From positions 124,001 to 188,000 of the forward strand of contig NZ_FMZF01000008.1 of NCBI RefSeq assembly GCF_900102745.1: a stretch of DNA of 64,000 bases, in the 5' to 3' direction. A program made the position numbers and the translations under genes. The notes beneath the pieces were generated by a model. It was not told where the DNA came from. It saw only the letters and a program-made list of their open reading frames with translations, and searched no databases. Position 1 is the first letter of the stretch. The number at the start of each line of letters is the position of its first letter. Positions 26,202 to 35,648 of the stretch are shown here, one piece after another. The DNA comes from Geodermatophilus telluris. GTDB taxonomy: Bacteria > Actinomycetota > Actinomycetes > Mycobacteriales > Geodermatophilaceae.

Positions 26202-27389
26202 GTGCGGGGACGGGGGTCGGCGGAGCTGCCCCGCGAGGTCGGCGTGCTCGCCGTCGTCGCCTTCGTGGTGGCGCTGGGCTTCGGCATCGTGGCGCCGGCC
26301 ATCCCGCTGTTCGCCTCCTCCTTCGGTGTCGGGACGACGGCGGTCGGCCTGGCGGTGAGCGCCTTCGCCTTCTTCCGGTTCGCCTCGGCGTTCGCCGGCG
26401 GCCGGCTGGTCGAGCGGCTCGGGGAGCGCACGGTGCTGGCCGCCGGGCTCGCCCTCGTGGCGGTCGCCACCGGGGTGGCCGGGCTGGCGACGTCCTTCCC
26501 GGTCTTCCTGTGGCTGCGGGCCGCCGGCGGCATCGGCAGCGCGATGTTCACCGTCGCCGCGCTGGCGCTGCTGCTGCGGGTGGCGCCGCCCACGGCGCGC
26601 GGCCGGGCCGCGGCCACCTACCAGGGCGGGTTCATCCTGGGCGGCATCGCCGGGCCGGCCGCCGGCGGGCTGCTCACCACGCTGTCCCCGCGGCTGCCGT
26701 TCTTCCTCTACGCCGCCGCGCTGCTGGTGGCCGGCGTGGTGGCGCTGGTGCTGCTGCGCTCACCGTCGGAGGCGGCCGACGACACGGCCACGCCCGCGGC
26801 ACCCGACCCCGCCGGGGGCCCGTTGCCGCTGCGGGCGGCGCTGCGGTCGCGGGCCTACGTCGCGGCGCTGGTGGCCAACCTGGGCATCGGCTGGGTGCTG
26901 TTCGGCGTCCGCAACTCGCTGGTCCCGCTCTACGTCACCGAGGAGCTGGGGCGGACGGCCGCCTGGGCCGGGGCGGGGCTGCTGGCCGGCTCGGCGGCGC
27001 AGGCGCTGGGCCTGCTCCGCTCGGGCCGGCTGGCCGACACGTGGGGGCGCCGGCCGAGCCTGGTGCTGGGCGCCTCGGTGGGCACGGTGGCCGTGGCGGT
27101 GCTGGTGCTGCCGCCCTCGACCGGGGCGTTCCTGCTGTCGATGGCCGGCTACGGGCTGGCCGCCTCGCTGCTGGCCAGCGTGCCCGCGGCGCTGGTCGGC
27201 GACGTCAGCCCCGCCCGGGGCGGCCGGGTGGTGGCCGTGTTCCAGATGGCCGCCGACCTCGGGGCCGTCGTCGGCCCGCTGGTGGCCGGCTGGCTCACCG
27301 ACGTCGCCTCCTACCAGGTGGCGTTCGCGGTGAGCACGGCCGTCGTGGGGGCGGGGCTGGTCGCCGCGCTGGCGCTGCCGCGCCGCTGA
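26202..27389 (+). CDS. MFS transporter
   Basis: 395 aa from GTG 26202; GAGCAT lies 6 bases upstream (leaderless pattern). Twelve hydrophobic segments are visible, beginning VGVLAVVAFVVALGFGIVAP, with a central cytoplasmic Ser/Glu/Pro-rich loop (~187-208) and the MFS loop motifs ERLGERTVLAAGL and ADTWGRRPSLVLG. The signature resembles drug or small-molecule exporters of the DHA1 type. Substrate unknown. It follows the ligase by 42 bp but has its own promoter-like site. Confidence 0.9.
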   Translation: MRGRGSAELPREVGVLAVVAFVVALGFGIVAPAIPLFASSFGVGTTAVGLAVSAFAFFRFASAFAGGRLVERLGERTVLAAGLALVAVATGVAGLATSFPVFLWLRAAGGIGSAMFTVAALALLLRVAPPTARGRAAATYQGGFILGGIAGPAAGGLLTTLSPRLPFFLYAAALLVAGVVALVLLRSPSEAADDTATPAAPDPAGGPLPLRAALRSRAYVAALVANLGIGWVLFGVRNSLVPLYVTEELGRTAAWAGAGLLAGSAAQALGLLRSGRLADTWGRRPSLVLGASVGTVAVAVLVLPPSTGAFLLSMAGYGLAASLLASVPAALVGDVSPARGGRVVAVFQMAADLGAVVGPLVAGWLTDVASYQVAFAVSTAVVGAGLVAALALPRR

Positions 27390-27399
27390 GCGCGGGTGC

Positions 27400-27708
27400 T
27401 CAGAACCGGTCGTCGCCGCGGCCGGCCAGCCGGTCGACGAAGCGGTCGACCGGGTGCGGCTCCTGGCCCGGGGCGAGCGGCTCGGCGGGCGTGAGCACCC
27501 ACAGGACCGCGTAGAGGACCAGGCCGGCGCCACCGGCCAGGGCCAGCGCGACGATCGCGGCGCGCCACAGCACGGCGTCGATGCCGGTGTAGCCGGCCAG
27601 GCCGCCGCAGACGCCGCCGAGCATCCGGTCCGACCGGCTGCGCCGGAGCTCGCGCTGCGGGGCGGGGGCGGTCGGGAGGGCGGTGGGGGGAAGGGGGTTC
27701 GAGGTCAT
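27400..27708 (-). CDS. PspC-domain membrane protein
   Basis: 102 aa from ATG 27708 (an in-frame upstream GTG at 27744 is less likely). RRSRSDRMLGGVCGGLAGYTGID is the PspC signature, read in two pieces, followed by one long membrane segment (RAAIVALALAGGAGLVLYAVLWVL) and a charged tail. PspC proteins take part in phage-shock/envelope stress signalling, usually with PspA or a PspC-type kinase; neither is adjacent. Convergent with the MFS gene, stops 10 bp apart. Confidence 0.88.
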   Translation of the reverse strand: MTSNPLPPTALPTAPAPQRELRRSRSDRMLGGVCGGLAGYTGIDAVLWRAAIVALALAGGAGLVLYAVLWVLTPAEPLAPGQEPHPVDRFVDRLAGRGDDRF

Positions 27709-27944
27709 GGCACGAGCCTGCCGACCCGCGGCGCCCCGGGACATCGGGGGACGCCCGGAACCGCCCCGGATCCGACCCTGGCCGCCGACCCCGACCCGAC
27801 CCCGACCCGGGGCCGCGCCGGGCGGTCGACGGGGCCGCGGTCACCGCGGGCCCTGCCGGGGCCGCGCGCGCGGGTCGACGGGTGCGCCGAACAGGCACGC
27901 GATCCACCTCAGCTGCGTGCCGACCAGCCCTATCCTCCGGGGCG

Positions 27945-30749
27945 GTGAGGGGTCCACGGCGTCCTCCTGACTCGTTCCTGCCGCACGAGCGTCGGACCGG
28001 CGGGGACCCCGTCGCGTCGGGAGGAACCCTCGACCTGGTCGGCCGGGCCGCCGAGCTGGAGCGCGTCGACCGGCTCCTGGACGGGGCGCGCGGCGGGCGA
28101 CCGGGCCTGCTCGTGGTCGAGGGCGACGCCGGCGTCGGCAAGACCGCGGTGCTGCAGGCCGCCGCCGCCCGGGCCCGCGGGTTCGGGCAGGTCACCGCCC
28201 GCGGTGTCGAGTCGGAGGCCGCCCTGCCCCACGCGGCCCTCGGCGAGCTGCTCGGCCCGCTGCGCCCCCTGCTGGGCGAGGTGCCGCCCGGGCAGGCCGC
28301 GGCGCTCGCGGCCGCGCTCGGCTGGGGCCCGGCCGACGTCCCGGGCGACCGGCACCTGGTCGCTGCTGGGACCCTGTCGCTGCTGGCCGCCGCCGCGCTC
28401 CGCGCGCCCCTGCTGGTCGTCGTCGACGACCTGCAGTGGGTCGACCCCGAGTCGGCCGCCGCGGTCCTCTTCGCCGCCCGCCGGGTGCACGGGGACCGCA
28501 CCGCCGTGCTGCTGGCCCGGCGTCCCGGTGCCGACCCGCCCGCCGGCGCCTCCGTGCTGCGGCTGGCCGACCTGGACCCGGCTGCCGTCGCGGAGCTGCT
28601 GGCCGGCGCGGTCGCCGGGCCCGTCGCCCGGCGGCTGGGCGAGCGCCTCGGCGGCAACCCGCTCGCGCTGCTCGAGGTGGCTGGCGCGCTCTCCGCCGGC
28701 CAGCGCGCCGGCCGCGAACCGCTGCCCGCCACCCTCCCGGCCGGCCCGGTGCTGACCGCCGCCCTGGAGCCGGAGCTCGCCGCGCTGCCGCCCGGCGCCC
28801 GGCTGGCGGTGCTGCTCCTCGCCGCCGCGGACGACGGCCGCGCCGGAACCGTCGCCGCCGCCCTGGCCCGGGCGGGCACCGACGCCGAGGCCGCCCTCGA
28901 CGCGGCCGAGGACCGGCGGGTCGTCGTCCGCTCCGGCGACGCGCTGGGGTTCCGGCACCCCGTGCTGCGGTCCCTGGTGTGGAGCCGGGCGGCCCCTGCC
29001 GACCGCCGTCGGGCCCACCTGCTGCTGGCCGAGACGGCGCGCACCGGGGACGACGACGCGCGCACCTGGCACCGGGCGCTGGCCACCACCGGCCCGGACG
29101 AGGCGCTGGCCGGCGAGCTCGCGGCGCTGGCCGGCCGGGTCCGCGGACGGCGGGGGGCCTCGGCGGCGTCGGCCGCGCTGGAGCGGGCCGCCGCGCTGAC
29201 CCGGGACGCCACCCGGGCCGCGGAGCTGCTCGCGGCGGCGGTCCGGGACGCCGCCGTCGGGGGCGACGCCGCCCGCGCCCGGTCCCTGGCCGAGCGGGTG
29301 CTGCGGGCCGAGGCGCCCGCCGCGGCCCGGGCCGAGGTGCTGCACGTCCTCGGCCGGGTCGAGCAGGACACCGGCTCGGTGCCCGCGGCGCGCGACCTGC
29401 TGCAGGCCGCCGCGGGGCTCGCCACCGGCCGCACCGCCGCCTGGGTGCTCGCCGACCTCGCCCTCGTCCAGCACCGGCTCGGGGACGTGGCCGGCATGCA
29501 GGCGACCGCGCGCCGCGCGTCGGCGGCCACCGACGACCCCGACCCGCTGCAGCGGGCGCTGGCCGCCTGGGTGACCGGCATGGCCGCCGTCCACCGCGGG
29601 GACCCCGGCACGGGGCGGTCGCACCTGCAGCGGGCGCTGGACACCGCGGAGGCCCACGCCGGGTCGCGCGCCGACCCGCGCCTGCTGCCCCTCCTCACCC
29701 TGGCCGTGGGCTGGCTGCCCGACCCGCTCGCCGCCGTGCCGGTGGTCGAGCGGCGGCTGCGGGAGGTCCGGGACGTGGGCGCGCTGGGCGTGCTGGTCGC
29801 GGTCCTGGCCATGACCGCGCACGGCCGGGCGCACCTGCTCGGTGACCACGCGGGTGCCTTCGCCGACGCCGGGGAGGCCGTCGAGCTGGCCGGGCAGCTG
29901 GGCTACGTCGCCGACGCCGCGCCGGCCCTGGAGCTGCTGGCCTGGGAGTACGCCGCGCGCGGCCGGCACGAGGAGGCGGCGGCGCACCTCGAGCGCGCCC
30001 GCGCCCTCGTCGTCCGGGCGGGGACGGCCGGCGTCGCCGCCCACCTCGCGCTCACCGCGGCCGCCTGCGCCCTGTGCCGCGGCGACCCTGCCGGGGCCGC
30101 GCGGCTGCTGGAGGAGCGCCGGGCGGTCGACGGCGGGGCCGGCGCGCTCGGCGAGCCGCTGGGGATCGCGCCGCTGCTGGTCGAGACCTGGCAGGCGCTG
30201 GGCCGGCAGGCCGAGGCCGCCGCGCTGGCCGAGGACTACGCGCGGGCGTCGCGTCCCGCCCTGCCGGCCACCGCGGCGCTGGTCGCCCGCTGCCGGGCGC
30301 TGGCCTGCCCCGACGACGCCGCGGCGACCGTGCTGTTCGAGCGCGCGCTGGCCGCCCACGGGCAGGCTCCGGACCGCTTCGAGGAAGCGCACACCCGGCT
30401 GCTGTTCGGCGAGCGGCTGCGCCGGTCGGGGCAGCGCACGCGGGCCCGCGAGGAGCTGACGGCCGCGGCCGACGCCTTCGCCGCGGCGGACATGGCGTAC
30501 TGGGCCGGGCGGGCCGAGGGCGAGCTGGCGGCCACCGGGCGGACCGCGCGGCCGCGCCGCCCGCTGCCGGAGGAGCCGCTGACCCCGCAGGAGACCCGGA
30601 TCGCCGTCCTGGCGGCGCGGGGCGCGTCGAACCGGGAGATCGCCGCGGAGCTGTTCCTCAGCCCCAAGACGGTCGAGCACCACCTGGGCAGCGTGTACCG
30701 CAAGCGCGGCCTGCGCTCGCGCGTGCAGCTCGCCCGGCTGCTGGGTTAG
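27945..30749 (+). CDS. LuxR-family regulator with AAA ATPase (LAL type)
   Basis: About 934 aa from GTG 27945; TATCCT (27931-27936) is 8 bases upstream, a leaderless arrangement. N-terminal ATPase: [15 protein letters not shown], Walker A GDAGVGKT (~60-67), Walker [13 protein letters not shown]. The centre is Ala-rich TPR-like repeats. The C-terminal LuxR helix-turn-helix is complete ([20 protein letters not shown], then [20 protein letters not shown]). LAL proteins are large activators, often with an inducer bound by the TPR region. The LLM oxidoreductase converges on it 12 bp away; no obvious target gene is next to it. Confidence 0.92.
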   Translation: MRGPRRPPDSFLPHERRTGGDPVASGGTLDLVGRAAELERVDRLLDGARGGRPGLLVVEGDAGVGKTAVLQAAAARARGFGQVTARGVESEAALPHAALGELLGPLRPLLGEVPPGQAAALAAALGWGPADVPGDRHLVAAGTLSLLAAAALRAPLLVVVDDLQWVDPESAAAVLFAARRVHGDRTAVLLARRPGADPPAGASVLRLADLDPAAVAELLAGAVAGPVARRLGERLGGNPLALLEVAGALSAGQRAGREPLPATLPAGPVLTAALEPELAALPPGARLAVLLLAAADDGRAGTVAAALARAGTDAEAALDAAEDRRVVVRSGDALGFRHPVLRSLVWSRAAPADRRRAHLLLAETARTGDDDARTWHRALATTGPDEALAGELAALAGRVRGRRGASAASAALERAAALTRDATRAAELLAAAVRDAAVGGDAARARSLAERVLRAEAPAAARAEVLHVLGRVEQDTGSVPAARDLLQAAAGLATGRTAAWVLADLALVQHRLGDVAGMQATARRASAATDDPDPLQRALAAWVTGMAAVHRGDPGTGRSHLQRALDTAEAHAGSRADPRLLPLLTLAVGWLPDPLAAVPVVERRLREVRDVGALGVLVAVLAMTAHGRAHLLGDHAGAFADAGEAVELAGQLGYVADAAPALELLAWEYAARGRHEEAAAHLERARALVVRAGTAGVAAHLALTAAACALCRGDPAGAARLLEERRAVDGGAGALGEPLGIAPLLVETWQALGRQAEAAALAEDYARASRPALPATAALVARCRALACPDDAAATVLFERALAAHGQAPDRFEEAHTRLLFGERLRRSGQRTRAREELTAAADAFAAADMAYWAGRAEGELAATGRTARPRRPLPEEPLTPQETRIAVLAARGASNREIAAELFLSPKTVEHHLGSVYRKRGLRSRVQLARLLG

Positions 30750-30761
30750 GCAGCTGCTGGG

Positions 30762-31790
30762 TCAGGCGGCGGCCACCCGCGGCGCCACCTCGGTGCCGAG
30801 CAGCTCGATGCCGCGCAGCAGGTCGGCGTGCGCCAGCCGCGGGTTGGTCATCTGGATGGCGACGCGGTCGACGCCGCCGAGCTGGCCGGAGATGCGCACC
30901 AGCTTCTCGGCGACGGTGTCGGGGTCGCCCGTGAAGAAGGCGCCGTCCGGCCCGCTGGTGGCGTCGAACTGCGCCCGGGTGGGCGGGGCGAAGCCGCGCT
31001 CGCGGGAGACCTTGGTGAACATCTCGTGCCAGCCCGGGTAGATGGTGTCGGCCGCGGCCCGGGTGCTCTCGGCGACGTAGCCGAACACGTGCAGGCCGAC
31101 CCGCAGTGTCTCGGGGGCGTGCCCGGCCTGGGCCCCGGCGCGGCGGTAGAGGTCGACCAGCGGCGCGAACTGCCGCGGCTCCCCGCCGATGATCGCCACC
31201 ATCAGCGGCAGGCCGAGCAGCCCGGCGCGGACGAAGGACTCCGGCGAGCCCCCGACGCCGACCCAGACCGGCAGCGGGTCCTGCAGCGGGCGCGGGTAGA
31301 CGCCCTGGCCGGTGAGCGCCGGGCGGTGCCGGCCCGACCAGGTGACGTGCTCGGACGCGCGGATGCGCAGCAGCAGGTCGAGCTTCTCGTCGAACAGCTC
31401 GTCGTAGTCGGCCAGCGACAGGCCGAACAGCGGGAACGCCTCGGTGAACGAGCCGCGGCCCACCACCAGGTCGATGCGCCCCTTCGCGAGGAGGTCGAGG
31501 GTGGCGAACTGCTGGAACACCCGGACCGGGTCGGCCGCCGACAGGACGGCGACGGCGCTCCCCAGCCGGATGCGCTCGGTGCGCGCGGCTGCCGCGGCCA
31601 GGATGACCGGCGGCGCGGAGTCGTAGTACTCGGGCCGGTGGTGCTCGCCGATGCCGAAGGAGTACAGGCCCACCCGGTCGGCCAGCGCGATCTCCTCGAG
31701 CAGGTGCTCCATGCGCTCCGCCGGTCCGACGACGCGTCCCGTCGAGGGGTCGGTCACCGCCGCCACGAAGCTGTCGACGCCGAGGTGCAC
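30762..31790 (-). CDS. LLM-class F420/FMN-dependent oxidoreductase
   Basis: 342 aa from GTG 31790 after GGAGGGACCCC. It has the luciferase-like monooxygenase barrel: ADRVGLYSFGIGEHHRPEYY, RLGSAVAVLSAADPVRVFQQ, and LPVWVGVGGSPESFVRAG. The start MHLGVDSFVAAVTDPSTG and the GEHHR signature place it with the group of LLM proteins often annotated as putative alkanal monooxygenases. Whether it uses FMN or F420 cannot be told. It stands alone, with its 3' end facing the LAL gene. Confidence 0.9.
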   Translation of the reverse strand: MHLGVDSFVAAVTDPSTGRVVGPAERMEHLLEEIALADRVGLYSFGIGEHHRPEYYDSAPPVILAAAAARTERIRLGSAVAVLSAADPVRVFQQFATLDLLAKGRIDLVVGRGSFTEAFPLFGLSLADYDELFDEKLDLLLRIRASEHVTWSGRHRPALTGQGVYPRPLQDPLPVWVGVGGSPESFVRAGLLGLPLMVAIIGGEPRQFAPLVDLYRRAGAQAGHAPETLRVGLHVFGYVAESTRAAADTIYPGWHEMFTKVSRERGFAPPTRAQFDATSGPDGAFFTGDPDTVAEKLVRISGQLGGVDRVAIQMTNPRLAHADLLRGIELLGTEVAPRVAAA

Positions 31791-31889
31791 GGGGTCCCTC
31801 CAGTCCTGCCGGCGCCGGCGGAGGCACCACCGTTGAACGCTCGACCGCAGTGAACCAGGCGGGCACCCCCGGCCTTCCCCGCCGACGAC

Positions 31890-31923
31890 GACGCCCCTCC
31901 GGCCGGGGAGCCGGAGGGGCGTC
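31890..31923 (-). terminator. Terminator hairpin (repeat copy A)
   Basis: Perfect 14-bp stem, GACGCCCCTCCGGC (31890-31903) pairing with 31910-31923, 6-nt loop. It lies 36 bp past the stop of the Ltp-repeat gene (31960). The same stem sequence recurs at 33067-33100. Confidence 0.75.
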
Positions 31924-31959
31924 GGGGACGGCGGAGCTCGTCGCTGCGGTCGCGGCGGC

Positions 31960-32940
31960 TCAGAACCCCGCCCGGCTCACGCCGTACTCGGCCTGCTCGG
32001 GGGTGAAGCCCTCGTACTCCAGCTGCTCGACGAGGCCCGACCGCGAGAACGAGGTGAACTCGAGGTACTCCTGGGCGGACCGGGCGGCCTGCTCGTTCCA
32101 GTCCACGCCCAGGCTGTCGACGGCCCAGGTCGCGTCGGCGGTGGAGTACCCCTCGTACTCCAGCTGCTCCACGAGGCCCGACCGCGAGAACGAGGTGAAC
32201 TCGAGGTAGTCACCGGCGGAGGCCTGCGCGTTCCGCTGCCCCATGGTCAGGTCCGGCACCGGAGCGGGAGCGGGGGCCGGGGCCGGAGCGGGGGCCGGGG
32301 CCGGGGCCGGGGCCGGCACGGTGGTGCGCGGCGCGGGCACCGGGACCGTGGCGGACGGCGACGGCGCGGTGGTCGGGGCGACCACGTCGGCCTGCGCGGT
32401 CGGGGCGGCGGAGCTCGCCGGCGTCGACGTGGCCGTGGCGGACGCGCTGGGCCGGGCGGCCGCGGGGGAGGTGCCGGTGTCCTCCTGCGGCGCCACCACG
32501 GCCCCCAGCACGGCCAGCGCCAGCACACCGGCGGGGATGGCGTAGCGCTTCCGCCGGTACCAGGGGGCGGGCGCCCCCGCGCCGGCCGGCGCGGGCGGCC
32601 AGGCGCCCGGGGGCACGGCACCCGACGGCGGGAAGGGCGGCCCGCCGAACTGCGGCGGCGGACCGAACGGCAGCGGACCGAACGGCAGCGGACCGAACCC
32701 GGGTGGCGGACCGAACTGCGGCGGCGCCCCGAACCCCGGTGGCGGGCCGAACTGCGGCGGCGCCCCGAACTGCGGCGGCGGACCGGAGCCGGGCGGCGGG
32801 GACACCGGGAAGGCGGCCGTGGGGCGGTCGTCGGACGCCGGAGAGTGGCCCGGCGGGAGAGGCAGGCCGGGCCGGGTCGGGGGGACCGTCGGGCCGCCGC
32901 CGTCCTCGGGGTCCGGCCGGCCGCCGTGTGGCTGTGTCAC
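31960..32940 (-). CDS. Pro-rich membrane protein with two C-terminal Ltp repeats
   Basis: About 326 aa from GTG 32940, AGGAG upstream. Residues ~1-150 are Pro/Gly/Phe-rich with repeats of the QFGAPPQFGPPPGFG kind, then a basic stop-transfer (YRRKR) and one membrane segment (YAIPAGVLALAVLGAVVA). A Ser/Thr/Ala stalk and a (PA)n run follow, then two tandem Ltp-type repeats (YLEFTSFSRSGLVEQLEYEG, twice). Ltp repeats occur in surface lipoproteins of Gram-positives and phage TP-J34 superinfection-exclusion protein. Here there is no lipobox; the N-terminus is cytoplasmic and the repeats would be outside. The two repeats are 140 bp apart in DNA and almost identical over about 57 bp, a recent duplication. 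Function unknown. Confidence 0.8.
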   Translation of the reverse strand: MTQPHGGRPDPEDGGGPTVPPTRPGLPLPPGHSPASDDRPTAAFPVSPPPGSGPPPQFGAPPQFGPPPGFGAPPQFGPPPGFGPLPFGPLPFGPPPQFGGPPFPPSGAVPPGAWPPAPAGAGAPAPWYRRKRYAIPAGVLALAVLGAVVAPQEDTGTSPAAARPSASATATSTPASSAAPTAQADVVAPTTAPSPSATVPVPAPRTTVPAPAPAPAPAPAPAPAPAPVPDLTMGQRNAQASAGDYLEFTSFSRSGLVEQLEYEGYSTADATWAVDSLGVDWNEQAARSAQEYLEFTSFSRSGLVEQLEYEGFTPEQAEYGVSRAGF

Positions 32941-33066
32941 GGGAGAACTCCTGCACCGCTGGAGGCAGACCTCGTCCGCCGTTCCCCCGGAGCATCGGAA
33001 CCGCGCGCACGTCCTCCAGCCCAGTCGTGCCCGGATCGGGAGCAGCAGTCCCTCGCGCGGGACGCC

Positions 33067-33100
33067 GACGCCCCTCCGGCCGGGCGGCCGGAGGGGCGTC
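33067..33100 (-). terminator. Terminator hairpin (repeat copy B)
   Basis: Perfect 15-bp stem GACGCCCCTCCGGCC (33067-33081) with its complement at 33086-33100 and a GGGC tetraloop, 14 bp past the stop of the mini-protein gene at 33114. Same stem as 31890-31923. Confidence 0.8.
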
Positions 33101-33113
33101 GGGAGGGATGTGC

Positions 33114-33302
33114 TCAGGCGACCTGCGGGGCGACGTCGTCGTCCGTGCGCGGGCGGGACACCGCCGGGCGGGCCTGCCGGCCGGCGCGCAGGACGGCGAG
33201 GTGCCAGGAGGTGCAGTCGGGGCAGCTGGCGATCCAGACGTGCCGGGGGTGGCGGTGGCAGACGGCGCGGCCGACCACCGGGGTGGTCCCTGTGCTGTTC
33301 AT
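33114..33302 (-). CDS. Cys/His-rich mini-protein, 62 aa
   Basis: ATG 33302 follows AGGAAG. The centre reads VCHRHPRHVWIASCPDC followed by TSWHLAVL: a Cys-His pair then a CxxC and another His, spaced as for a single zinc site. The N-terminus is Thr/Val and the tail Arg/Asp-rich. No family name is recognised. It has its own ribosome site and a strong terminator just after the stop, which support a real gene. Zinc binding is inference. Confidence 0.65.
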   Translation of the reverse strand: MNSTGTTPVVGRAVCHRHPRHVWIASCPDCTSWHLAVLRAGRQARPAVSRPRTDDDVAPQVA

Positions 33303-33500
33303 CGGTTCTTCCTGTACCGCCCCGTCGGGCGGCTCGTGACTCGTGGGACGGCTGGTGCAACGCCCTCACCCGTCCGGGGCATCCGCGGTGTGGGCCACGC
33401 CACCGCCACCAGCCTTTTCGGCGACACCTGACAAGGCGTTTCTCACCCTTCGTGATCACGGGTGGGTCAGCAGACCGCCCGGGGGGCCGATCCTCTCCGC

Positions 33501-35141
33501 ATGTCCGCTCGACTCGTCGCTGCCGGCACCGCCGCCGGCCAGCAGCCGTGGTCCCGGCCGGCTCCCGCCCAGGAGCAGCCCTGGTGGCGCTCGGCCGTCG
33601 TCTACCAGGTGTACCTGCGCTCGTTCGCCGACGGCAACGGCGACGGCATCGGCGACCTGGCCGGCCTGCGCGCCCGCCTGCCCTACCTGTCGTGGCTGGG
33701 CGTCGACGCGCTGTGGATCAACCCGCACTACCCCTCGGGCGGGGCGGACGGCGGCTACGACGTCGTCGACTACCGCGCCGTGGACCCCGAGTACGGCGAC
33801 GTGTCCGACGTCGAGGCGCTGGTGGCCGACGCGCGGCAGCTGGGCCTGCGCGTCGTGCTCGACGTCGTCCCCAACCACACCTCCGACCGGCACCCCTGGT
33901 TCCAGGCGGCGCTGGCCGACCCCGACGCCCCGGAGGCGTCGCGCTACCACTTCGCCCCGCCGTCGGAGGAGCCGCCGAACAACTGGCGCTCGCTGTTCGG
34001 CGGCCCGGCCTGGTCGCGCACCCCCGACGGCCGCTGGTACCTGCACCTGTTCGCCCCCGAGCAGCCCGACCTCAACTGGCGCGACCCGGTGGTGGCCGAG
34101 GACTTCGAGCGCACGCTGCGCTTCTGGCTCGACCGCGGCGTGAGCGGCTTCCGCGTCGACGTCGCCTACGGCCTGTACAAGGACCCGGAGCTGCGCGACA
34201 ACCCCGGCAGCTACTCCCCCACCCTCTTCGGGCACGGCCCCGAGCAGGCGATGACCTGGAACCAGCCCGAGGTGCACGACGTCTGGCGTCGGTGGCGGTC
34301 GGTGTGCGACGAGTACCCGGACACCATGCTGGTGGGCGAGGTCTGCCTGGCCGACCTCGACGAGGTGGCCCTCTACTCGCGGCCCGACGAGTTGCACCAG
34401 TCGCTGTCGTTCCGGCTGCTGAAGTCGCGGTGGGAGACGCCGGCGTTCGCCGAGGCGATCGGCAGCGCGCTCGACGCGTTCGGCCGGGTGGGCGCCCCGG
34501 TGTCGTGGGTGCTGGGCAACCACGACAAGGACCGCATGGTCAGCCGCTTCGGCGGCAGCGAGACCGGCCTGGCCCGCGCCCGCGCGGCCGCGCTGCTGCT
34601 GCTGTCGCTGCCCGGCTCGGCCTACGTCTACGCCGGTGACGAGCTGGGCCTGCCGCAGGCGCACGTGCCCGACGAGGCCAAGCAGGACCCGATCTTCTTC
34701 CGCAGCGGCGGCGAGCGCGCCGGCCGCGACGGCTGCCGGGTCCCGATGCCGTGGAACGCGACGGCCGGCGTGGGCTTCTCCCCCGCGGGCGCCGCGAAGC
34801 CGTGGCTGCCGGTGCCCGCCGAGTGGCGGCGGCACGCCGTCTCCCGGCAGACCCGCGACTCCGGCTCGGTGCTGCACCTCTACCGCGAGGCGCTGGCGGT
34901 GCGTGCCGAGCACCCGGCGCTGGGCACCGGCGAGGCCACCGTGAGCACCCGCGGCGACGTGCTGACCGTGCGCTGCACCGGGCAGGGGCGCACCGTGCGC
35001 TGCGTGGTCAACATGGGCACCGACACCGCGTGGGTCCGCTCGCGCGGCGAGGTGCTGCTGGAGTCCGGCCCCGGGGTGCACACCTCGGCCGGCTCGGTGG
35101 CGCTGCCGCCCGACACCGCCGTCTGGATCGCCGAGGACTAG
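33501..35141 (+). CDS. GH13 alpha-glucosidase / oligo-1,6-glucosidase
   Basis: 546 aa from ATG 33501; GATCCT lies 6 bases upstream. A complete GH13 (beta/alpha)8 enzyme: VVYQVYLRSFADGNGDGIGD, region I DVVPNHTSD, region II GFRVDVA with nucleophile Asp220, region III VGEVCL with acid Glu280, region IV GNHDKDR with Asp342, and a C-terminal beta domain. The YQVYLRSFADGNGDGIGDL start and the QPDLNWRDP motif place it with intracellular alpha-glucosidases acting on alpha-1,4 or alpha-1,6 oligosaccharides. No signal peptide, so cytoplasmic. A hairpin follows the stop. Confidence 0.93.
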   Translation: MSARLVAAGTAAGQQPWSRPAPAQEQPWWRSAVVYQVYLRSFADGNGDGIGDLAGLRARLPYLSWLGVDALWINPHYPSGGADGGYDVVDYRAVDPEYGDVSDVEALVADARQLGLRVVLDVVPNHTSDRHPWFQAALADPDAPEASRYHFAPPSEEPPNNWRSLFGGPAWSRTPDGRWYLHLFAPEQPDLNWRDPVVAEDFERTLRFWLDRGVSGFRVDVAYGLYKDPELRDNPGSYSPTLFGHGPEQAMTWNQPEVHDVWRRWRSVCDEYPDTMLVGEVCLADLDEVALYSRPDELHQSLSFRLLKSRWETPAFAEAIGSALDAFGRVGAPVSWVLGNHDKDRMVSRFGGSETGLARARAAALLLLSLPGSAYVYAGDELGLPQAHVPDEAKQDPIFFRSGGERAGRDGCRVPMPWNATAGVGFSPAGAAKPWLPVPAEWRRHAVSRQTRDSGSVLHLYREALAVRAEHPALGTGEATVSTRGDVLTVRCTGQGRTVRCVVNMGTDTAWVRSRGEVLLESGPGVHTSAGSVALPPDTAVWIAED

Positions 35142-35152
35142 GTGGCGGCCAC

Positions 35153-35220
35153 CTCTGCGGGCGCGTTCCGCGCGCTGCCGGCCCGATCGCGCCGGAGCGG
35201 CACGGAACCCGCCCGCAGAG
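35153..35220 (+). terminator. Candidate terminator after the GH13 gene
   Basis: 18-bp arms at 35153-35170 and 35203-35220 with one mismatch and a 32-nt loop that is itself GC-rich and partly self-complementary. Begins 12 bp after the stop at 35141. Confidence 0.55.
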
Positions 35221-35260
35221 CGCCGTGGAGCGGCACCCGTCGCGGGCCCAGGATGGCGCC

Positions 35261-35644
35261 GTGACGCCCGAGCGCTGCCCCTGCGGCACCGGCCTGCCCT
35301 ACGCGGAGTGCTGCGGGCGGCTGCACGACGGGACGGCGGCCGCGGCCACCGCCGAGCAGCTGATGCGCTCTCGGTACAGCGCCTTCGCCGTCGGCGACGC
35401 CGCCTACCTGCAGGACACCTGGGACCCGGCCACCCGGCCGCGCGGCCTGGCGCTCGACCCGGCGCTGCGCTGGACCGGCCTGGAGGTGCTCGCCACCACC
35501 GGTGGTGGCCTGTTCGACGCCGAGGGCACGGTCACCTTCCGCGCGCACGCCCGCGCGGGCGGCGAGGACCACGTGCAGGCCGAGCGCAGCCGGTTCCGCC
35601 GCGTCGACGGCCGGTGGGTCTACGTCGACGGCGACCCGGCCTGA
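35261..35644 (+). CDS. YchJ-family protein with SEC-C motif
   Basis: 127 aa from GTG 35261, CAGGAT 6 bases upstream (leaderless pattern). The N-terminal ERCPCGTGLPYAECCGRLH is the zinc-binding SEC-C-like motif, followed by LMRSRYSAFAVGDAAYLQDTW and FRRVDGRWVYVDGD, the NTF2-like body of YchJ/UPF0225 proteins. All four zinc ligands are present. Biochemical function unknown. Convergent with the response regulator, stops 4 bp apart. Confidence 0.92.
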   Translation: MTPERCPCGTGLPYAECCGRLHDGTAAAATAEQLMRSRYSAFAVGDAAYLQDTWDPATRPRGLALDPALRWTGLEVLATTGGGLFDAEGTVTFRAHARAGGEDHVQAERSRFRRVDGRWVYVDGDPA

Positions 35645-35648
35645 GCGC

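Noticed and set aside
31960-32940. Prophage or superinfection-exclusion module around the Ltp-repeat gene
   Set aside because: No integrase, phage structural gene, attachment site or composition shift is nearby; Ltp repeats also occur in ordinary chromosomal proteins.
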